Assembly (NCBI GenBank): GCA_905193085.1
Contig: CAJJNI010000002.1
Span: forward strand, 1 to 39,751
Length of the DNA: 39,751 bases
Origin: an uncultured Lachnospiraceae bacterium
GTDB lineage: Bacteria; Bacillota; Clostridia; Lachnospirales; Lachnospiraceae
Reading direction: 5' to 3'
The position numbers and the translations under genes were made by a program. Positions 35,016 through 39,751 of this stretch are shown one piece after another; position 1 is the stretch's first letter, and each line of letters opens with the position of its first letter. The notes under the pieces were generated by a model. That model did not search any database, was not told where the DNA came from, and was given only the letters and a program-made list of their open reading frames with translations.

Positions 35016-35073
35016 AAAAATAAGCTTGCCAATAAGAGTGATATAATATACTCTTTAGGGCAAGCTTATTTTT
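35016..35073. terminator. Bidirectional terminator between the export protein gene and gpsA
   Basis: A perfect 15-bp stem joins 35016-35030 to 35059-35073. The 28-nt loop holds a second hairpin (AAGAGT 35034-35039 with ACTCTT 35050-35055). Runs of five to six T follow the stem on both strands. It serves the convergent units on either side. Confidence 0.88.
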
Positions 35074-35084
35074 AATATTTAATA

Positions 35085-36095
35085 CTATTCCCACGCAAGT
35101 GAACTATGCTCTATCGTTTTGTCTCTTATCATTAAATCTTTAAGTGCTTCTGTAGCCTTTTTGCCATTAAATAAAACTTCGTTTACCTGCTCTATTATAG
35201 GAAGTGAAATATTATATTTCTTACCTAATGCAACAGCGGCTTTTGTAGAATATACACCTTCTACGACCATTTTTACTTCTTCCATTGCCTGCTGCATTGT
35301 ATAGCCTTTTCCAATTAAAACTCCGGCTCTTCTGTTTCTGCTGTGAACACTTGCACATGTTACAATCAAATCACCAATTCCTGTAAGTCCCGCAAATGTC
35401 TCTGCTTTTCCGCCCATAGCAATTCCAAGTCTGCTTATTTCTGCAATTCCCCTTGTAATAAGTGCGGCTTTTGTATTATCACCACAGCCTAAACCATCAG
35501 CAATTCCTGCTGCAAGAGCAATTACATTTTTTAAAGATGCTCCAACTTCCATACCAATCAAATCAGGACTTGTATATACTCTGAAAACATCACTCATAAA
35601 TATTACCTGAAGCCTCTCGGCAGTTTCTTTTTTATGCGTTCCAACTACACATGTAGTAGGTAATCCTTTTCCAACCTCTTCGGCATGGCTTGGTCCTGAA
35701 AGTGCTGCAACCGTTGCACATGGTATTTCCTGTTCAATAATCTGTGTCAGCGTCATAAGTGTAGCTTCTTCAATACCTTTTGCCACATTTACAATAATCT
35801 GGCCTTCTTTTACATATTCTTTCATGCTCTTTGCAGTTGAACGTGTAAACGGAGAAGGAACTGCAAGAACAAGTATCTCCTTACCCTCAACAGCTTCTTT
35901 TAAATCTGTAGTAAATTTCATGTCTTCCGGTAGTTTTACGCCCGGTAATTTATCGACATGCTCATGCTTAGTCTTAAGCATCTGTATTTCGTCTTCTAAA
36001 ATTGACCACACCTGAACATTATGTCCGTTATTATGTAACAACCATGCAAGAGCTATCCCCCAACTGCCTGCGCCAATAATTCCTATTTCAGCCAT
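35085..36095 (-). CDS. gpsA: Glycerol-3-phosphate dehydrogenase [NAD(P)+]
   Basis: Reduces dihydroxyacetone phosphate to sn-glycerol 3-phosphate, the backbone donor for phospholipids. It has the Rossmann motif GAGSWG at 8-13, the AVPSPFTRS strand end, LSGPSHAEEV, and the substrate-site stretch GASLKNVIALAAG with the catalytic lysine. Length 336 aa is normal. GAGGAG lies 7 nt before the ATG. It follows plsY, whose product uses glycerol 3-phosphate, after a 197-nt AT-rich gap. Confidence 0.97.
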   Translation of the reverse strand: MAEIGIIGAGSWGIALAWLLHNNGHNVQVWSILEDEIQMLKTKHEHVDKLPGVKLPEDMKFTTDLKEAVEGKEILVLAVPSPFTRSTAKSMKEYVKEGQIIVNVAKGIEEATLMTLTQIIEQEIPCATVAALSGPSHAEEVGKGLPTTCVVGTHKKETAERLQVIFMSDVFRVYTSPDLIGMEVGASLKNVIALAAGIADGLGCGDNTKAALITRGIAEISRLGIAMGGKAETFAGLTGIGDLIVTCASVHSRNRRAGVLIGKGYTMQQAMEEVKMVVEGVYSTKAAVALGKKYNISLPIIEQVNEVLFNGKKATEALKDLMIRDKTIEHSSLAWE

Positions 36096-36292
36096 ATGCT
36101 TTCTCCTCTTTTCTGATTTCGATTATTTTAATTTTTTCTACAATTTTCTATTATTTTTATACAAATTTCTACTATTATCGTCTATTCTCCACTATCTGCT
36201 GCAAATTTACAATACTTTAATATTAAATTATTTATTGAATCTCTGTTATTTTAAACTACATTGTATTGTAATATCATGTAATTTTATATCAT

Positions 36293-36952
36293 CTATTTTT
36301 TACTTTTCTGCCCTATTTTATTCTCTGTCCCGTTAAGAAGTCTCTTTATATTGCCATGATGCTTGTATATTGCAATTGCACAAAGTATGAAAAACAAAGC
36401 ATAACACTCATATAAATAAGGCGTCATAATATTGCAAATCTGTGTCTGACCGTATATAACCAACTGTATTAAATAACTTAATAACATCAATATAGAACCT
36501 AATGATACATATTTTGTAACACAGACTGCCAATACAAATATCGCAATTGATATAGGTAATGCAAACCAGATTCCGGAAGAAACCGAAAACCAGATAGCCA
36601 CACCGCCGAGTGTAGCAATCCCTTTACCTCCACGAAAACCCAGATATACCGGAAATACATGACCCAAAACAGCTCCGGCTCCGGCATAAAGGCATAAAGC
36701 CTTAATATAGTCCTGCGCACTGTTTCTGAACAGTAAATAGCAGATAAACATGGCAATTACAGGTTTCATAATATCTCCGATAAATGTTACCGCACCTGCT
36801 TTTTTTCCAAGTGTTCTGAGTGCATTAGTAGTTCCCGCATTTCCACTGCCATAATCTCTTATATCAATATGTTTTATTTTCCCATAAATGTATGAAGTCT
36901 GAAAAAGGCCACATGCATATCCTATCAGTATACAAATAATTCTATATAACAT
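36293..36952 (-). CDS. plsY: Acyl-phosphate--glycerol-3-phosphate acyltransferase PlsY
   Basis: Polytopic membrane enzyme that transfers an acyl group from acyl-phosphate to glycerol 3-phosphate, the first step of phosphatidic acid synthesis. Conserved loops are GSGNAGTTNALR near 36-47, HVFPVYLGFRGGKG near 97-110 and a third short motif towards the C-terminus. About five to six hydrophobic helices fit the family. The length of 219 aa is normal. It starts 2 nt after the der stop codon. Confidence 0.96.
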   Translation of the reverse strand: MLYRIICILIGYACGLFQTSYIYGKIKHIDIRDYGSGNAGTTNALRTLGKKAGAVTFIGDIMKPVIAMFICYLLFRNSAQDYIKALCLYAGAGAVLGHVFPVYLGFRGGKGIATLGGVAIWFSVSSGIWFALPISIAIFVLAVCVTKYVSLGSILMLLSYLIQLVIYGQTQICNIMTPYLYECYALFFILCAIAIYKHHGNIKRLLNGTENKIGQKSKK

Positions 36953-36954
36953 TC

Positions 36955-38277
36955 TTAAGATTCCTTTCGCTCTCTGACAAAAAACTTTAATGATGTTCCT
37001 TTAAAACCAAATGCATCACGGATTCTGTTTTCAAGATACCTAAGATATGAAAAATGCATAAGATTTTTATCATTTACAAATATTACAAATGTAGGAGGCT
37101 TAACTGCCACCTGTGTAATATAATAAATCTTAAGTCTTTTTCCTTTATCTGAAGGCGGCTGCTGCATTGCTACTGCTTCTGACACAATTTCATTAAGCAC
37201 ACCTGTTGCAATTCTTAATGCATGGTTTTCAATTACAGCTTCTATAACTTCGAACAGCTTATTAACTCTTTGACCTGTCTGTGCTGAAATAAACAGCATT
37301 TCAGCATATGGCATAAATGAAAGGGTATTTTTAATTTTGTTCGTATATTCATAAATTGTCTTGTCATTCTTCTCTATAGCGTCCCATTTATTTACAGCAA
37401 CAATTATACCTTTACCTCTGTCATGGGCTATTCCTGCAATCTTTGCGTCCTGTTCTGTAACACCTTCTTCGGCATCAATCATTATAATTACGACATCTGC
37501 CCTTTCAACCGCTGATACCGTTCTTATTATACTGTATCTTTCGATTTCTTCTTTTATCCTGCTTTTTCTTCTGATTCCTGCTGTATCTATAAAAATATAT
37601 TCTTTTCCATTATGAATAACTTCAGTATCAATTGCATCACGCGTTGTACCGGCAACATTTGATACAATTACACGATTCTCACCAAGAAGCTTATTTATAA
37701 GGGAGGATTTTCCAACATTTGGTTTACCTACAACTGCTATTCTCGGCCTTTCATCTTCCTCTTCTTCAAGCATCTCATCGGTAAAATGAGAAGTCACTTC
37801 TTCAAGCATATCGCCGATACCAAGTCTCTGACCTGCTGATATCGGAATGGGTTCTCCAATTCCCAAATTGTAGAATTCATATACATCAGGCATCATTTTA
37901 TTGAAATCATCAACTTTATTAACAACGAGAACTACAGGTTTTCTTGAACGTCTTAACATATCAGCAACTTTAGAATCCGCATCAACAAGTCCCTGCTTAA
38001 CATCTGTAAGGAAAATAATTACATCTGCAGTCTCCATTGCTATAAGTGCCTGTTCACGCATCTGTGATAAAATAACATCTGAACTTTCAGGCTCAATTCC
38101 ACCTGTATCAATCAGTGTAAAATTCATATCAAGCCATGTTATATCTGTATAAATTCTATCTCTTGTTACACCCGGGGTGTCCTTTACTATTGAAATCTTC
38201 TCTCCCGCAAGCGCATTAAAGAGTGTCGATTTTCCAACATTTGGTCTTCCTACTATTGCTACAATCGGTTTTGACAT
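36955..38277 (-). CDS. der: Ribosome biogenesis GTPase Der (EngA)
   Basis: Tandem-GTPase factor for 50S subunit assembly, 440 aa. G domain 1 has GRPNVGKST at 10-18, DTGG and NKVD. G domain 2 has a second GKPNVGKSS near 182, DTAG and NKWD. An acidic linker (EEEEDE) separates them, and a KH-like domain closes the protein (about 355-440). An AAAGGAGG site precedes the ATG. It follows the DUF512 protein by 15 nt. The DUF512-der-plsY-gpsA order is common in Clostridia. Confidence 0.98.
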   Translation of the reverse strand: MSKPIVAIVGRPNVGKSTLFNALAGEKISIVKDTPGVTRDRIYTDITWLDMNFTLIDTGGIEPESSDVILSQMREQALIAMETADVIIFLTDVKQGLVDADSKVADMLRRSRKPVVLVVNKVDDFNKMMPDVYEFYNLGIGEPIPISAGQRLGIGDMLEEVTSHFTDEMLEEEEDERPRIAVVGKPNVGKSSLINKLLGENRVIVSNVAGTTRDAIDTEVIHNGKEYIFIDTAGIRRKSRIKEEIERYSIIRTVSAVERADVVIIMIDAEEGVTEQDAKIAGIAHDRGKGIIVAVNKWDAIEKNDKTIYEYTNKIKNTLSFMPYAEMLFISAQTGQRVNKLFEVIEAVIENHALRIATGVLNEIVSEAVAMQQPPSDKGKRLKIYYITQVAVKPPTFVIFVNDKNLMHFSYLRYLENRIRDAFGFKGTSLKFFVRERKES

Positions 38278-38292
38278 AGAATAGTACCTCCT

Positions 38293-39657
38293 TTATTCTT
38301 GTATTGTATTTATTTCGTATCCATTTACAGGTTCTGATTCCTCCGGCTCATTATCTATCACTGCATTAAGGAAATCTTCTCCTGAAAGTCCTATAAATTC
38401 TATCGGAATACTTAGTTTCTCCTGAAGTTCATCGGTTGTTACATCATCAAGAAAAACAGTCTCACCCCACCTTAACATATTCTTTGACAGTAAAAGTTTA
38501 TCTCCTAAATCTCTGTCTGTCAATTGTTTTAACAAATCCTGCCCTGTAATAAGTCCTGCAACTGTTATTTTTTCACCAAAAAATTCATTTATTATTGTGT
38601 ATACTCTCACATTTACATTCGGGAATTTGTCTTTTACTTTTAAAGCAGCCTCTTCCATCATCGGTGCTGCAAGCACACCTGTTGCAATAGAACACTCGGC
38701 TTTTCTGTCATCTGCAACTGCATTTTCAAGTGCTGCTGCAAATTCTTCTTTAAAAAGCCTTACCATTCCAACGCCATTTTCAAGCTGAATATACCCGTCA
38801 TAAGAATCTTCATCTGGAAAATCCCTCTCTGCCATAATATACCATTCATCACCCGCATGTATAAAATGTGTTCCATGCTCTTTATAAATCTTATCCTGCC
38901 ATGAATGTATCATATCTATAACTTCACAGGCATCTTCTTTTGTAAATGGTTTCATAGGAAAAAGACCGTCCCTGTATTTTGTAAGTCCTACAGGTACAAC
39001 AGAAACACTTTGAAGTACAGGAACATACTTTGACAAATCAGAAATACTTCTCTCTAATTCTTTACCGTCATTTACGCCCTTACAAAGCACAATCTGTCCA
39101 TTCATCTCTATACCGGCTTCATACAGCTTGTCAACAAGTGGAAAAATATCCCCGGCAAACCGGTTATTTAACATCTTGCATCTTAACTGAGGATTAGTAG
39201 TATGAAATGAAATATTGATAGGGCCTAAATGATATTTAATAATTCTGTCAATATCCTGCTCTGTCATATTTGTAAGTGTAACATAATTTCCCTGCAGAAA
39301 TGAAAGTCTTGAATCATCATCTTTAAAATAAAGCGTTTCTCTCATTCCCTTGGGCATCTGGTCAATAAAACAAAATATACATTTATTACGACAGGATTTG
39401 TAATCAGCCATCAAACCATCTGCAAATATAAGTCCTATATCTTCATCTTCATCTTTTTCAATTTCAAGTTCCCATATTTCACCGTTTTTCTTTTCTATTT
39501 CAAGAACAATAAATTCATCTTCGCATAAATATTGATAATCGAAAACATCTTCCATCTGCTCACCGTTTATTGTAAGCAGAATATCTCCGGATTCAAGTTC
39601 CATCTCCTCTGCGATACTGCCTTCTCTAATCAAATCTATTTTATGTCCTTTTTGCAT
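38293..39657 (-). CDS. DUF512-family radical SAM protein with N-terminal PDZ-like domain
   Basis: A 454-aa protein with a PDZ-like N-terminal domain (about 1-60). A radical-SAM-like core carries C-x3-C-x2-C at C89, C93 and C96, in CRNKCIFC. The C-terminal DUF512 region begins around 255. The family is conserved next to der in Clostridia; its reaction is unknown, and a role in ribosome or RNA modification is only a guess from context. I start at the ATG 39655-39657, which has AGGTGG 8 nt upstream. An in-frame GTG four codons earlier lacks a ribosome binding site. Confidence 0.9.
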   Translation of the reverse strand: MQKGHKIDLIREGSIAEEMELESGDILLTINGEQMEDVFDYQYLCEDEFIVLEIEKKNGEIWELEIEKDEDEDIGLIFADGLMADYKSCRNKCIFCFIDQMPKGMRETLYFKDDDSRLSFLQGNYVTLTNMTEQDIDRIIKYHLGPINISFHTTNPQLRCKMLNNRFAGDIFPLVDKLYEAGIEMNGQIVLCKGVNDGKELERSISDLSKYVPVLQSVSVVPVGLTKYRDGLFPMKPFTKEDACEVIDMIHSWQDKIYKEHGTHFIHAGDEWYIMAERDFPDEDSYDGYIQLENGVGMVRLFKEEFAAALENAVADDRKAECSIATGVLAAPMMEEAALKVKDKFPNVNVRVYTIINEFFGEKITVAGLITGQDLLKQLTDRDLGDKLLLSKNMLRWGETVFLDDVTTDELQEKLSIPIEFIGLSGEDFLNAVIDNEPEESEPVNGYEINTIQE

Positions 39658-39751
39658 TACTATTTCCACCTGTCTATTTTTTAAACCGTTACACTACCAA
39701 AAGAGGTGGGGTTTGCCATCGTCAATATGCATGTGAAGAATACGCCCGTTG

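Noticed and set aside
36096..36292. AT-rich gap between gpsA and plsY as a regulatory element
   Set aside because: It contains T-rich repeats such as TTTCTA, but no convincing promoter pair, dyad or terminator could be fixed.
39694..39750. 18-codon minus-strand frame ending in TAG at the right edge, as the 3' end of a gene
   Set aside because: Another minus frame is equally open in this short stretch and no family motif is visible, so the edge cannot be assigned.

Overview
The window is a low-GC, AT-rich chromosomal segment from an anaerobic Firmicute of the class Clostridia, most likely the family Lachnospiraceae. Supporting signs are a PolC-type replicase, a PASTA-domain Ser/Thr kinase with its phosphatase, a MurE with the DNPR motif of meso-diaminopimelate enzymes, a pyrophosphate-type phosphofructokinase, strong AGGAGG ribosome binding sites, and a KTGD-type C-terminal surface anchor. 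The genus cannot be fixed from the sequence alone. No tRNA, rRNA, CRISPR array, insertion sequence or prophage was seen.

Region 1 (1-13,619, minus strand) is one long housekeeping block. A 58-aa membrane peptide is followed by murE, priA, def, fmt, two membrane-protein genes, rsmB, rlmN, stp, pknB, rsgA, rpe and a 3'-cut thiN. Except for murE and the three membrane-protein genes, the order is the classical Firmicute priA-def-fmt-rsmB-rlmN-prpC-prkC-rsgA-rpe-thiN order. Gaps are at most 71 nt and several genes overlap, and a near-consensus promoter lies just upstream. The block joins cell-wall precursor synthesis, replication restart, translation start and N-terminal processing, rRNA/tRNA modification, ribosome assembly and PASTA-kinase signalling.

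Region 2 (13,527-14,001) is mostly non-coding. It holds a strong hairpin next to a C-rich stretch. I read this as a candidate small RNA or a decayed type I toxin-like locus.

Region 3 (14,002-19,747, minus strand) is a sugar/polyol cluster: class II aldolase, FGGY kinase, GatD-like zinc dehydrogenase, aldo/keto reductase and PfkB-family sugar kinase. Two of its internal gaps carry regulatory structure. One is a perfect dyad over the promoter of the reductase. The other is a hairpin whose 3' arm can alternatively mask the Shine-Dalgarno sequence of the kinase. No transporter or regulator is present.

Region 4 (19,784-30,818, minus strand) holds a large LamG-type surface protein with its own promoter and terminator. 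Upstream of it lies a transcription unit that begins with a secreted dockerin-bearing glucosaminidase and continues with ispG and polC.

Region 5 (30,826-35,073, plus strand) has a divergent promoter driving a PPi-type phosphofructokinase, an aspartate-type aminotransferase, a HisC-like aminotransferase and a small export-family membrane protein. It ends at a bidirectional terminator.

Region 6 (35,085-39,657, minus strand) is the conserved DUF512 radical-SAM protein - der - plsY - gpsA block: ribosome assembly GTPase plus the first steps of phospholipid synthesis.
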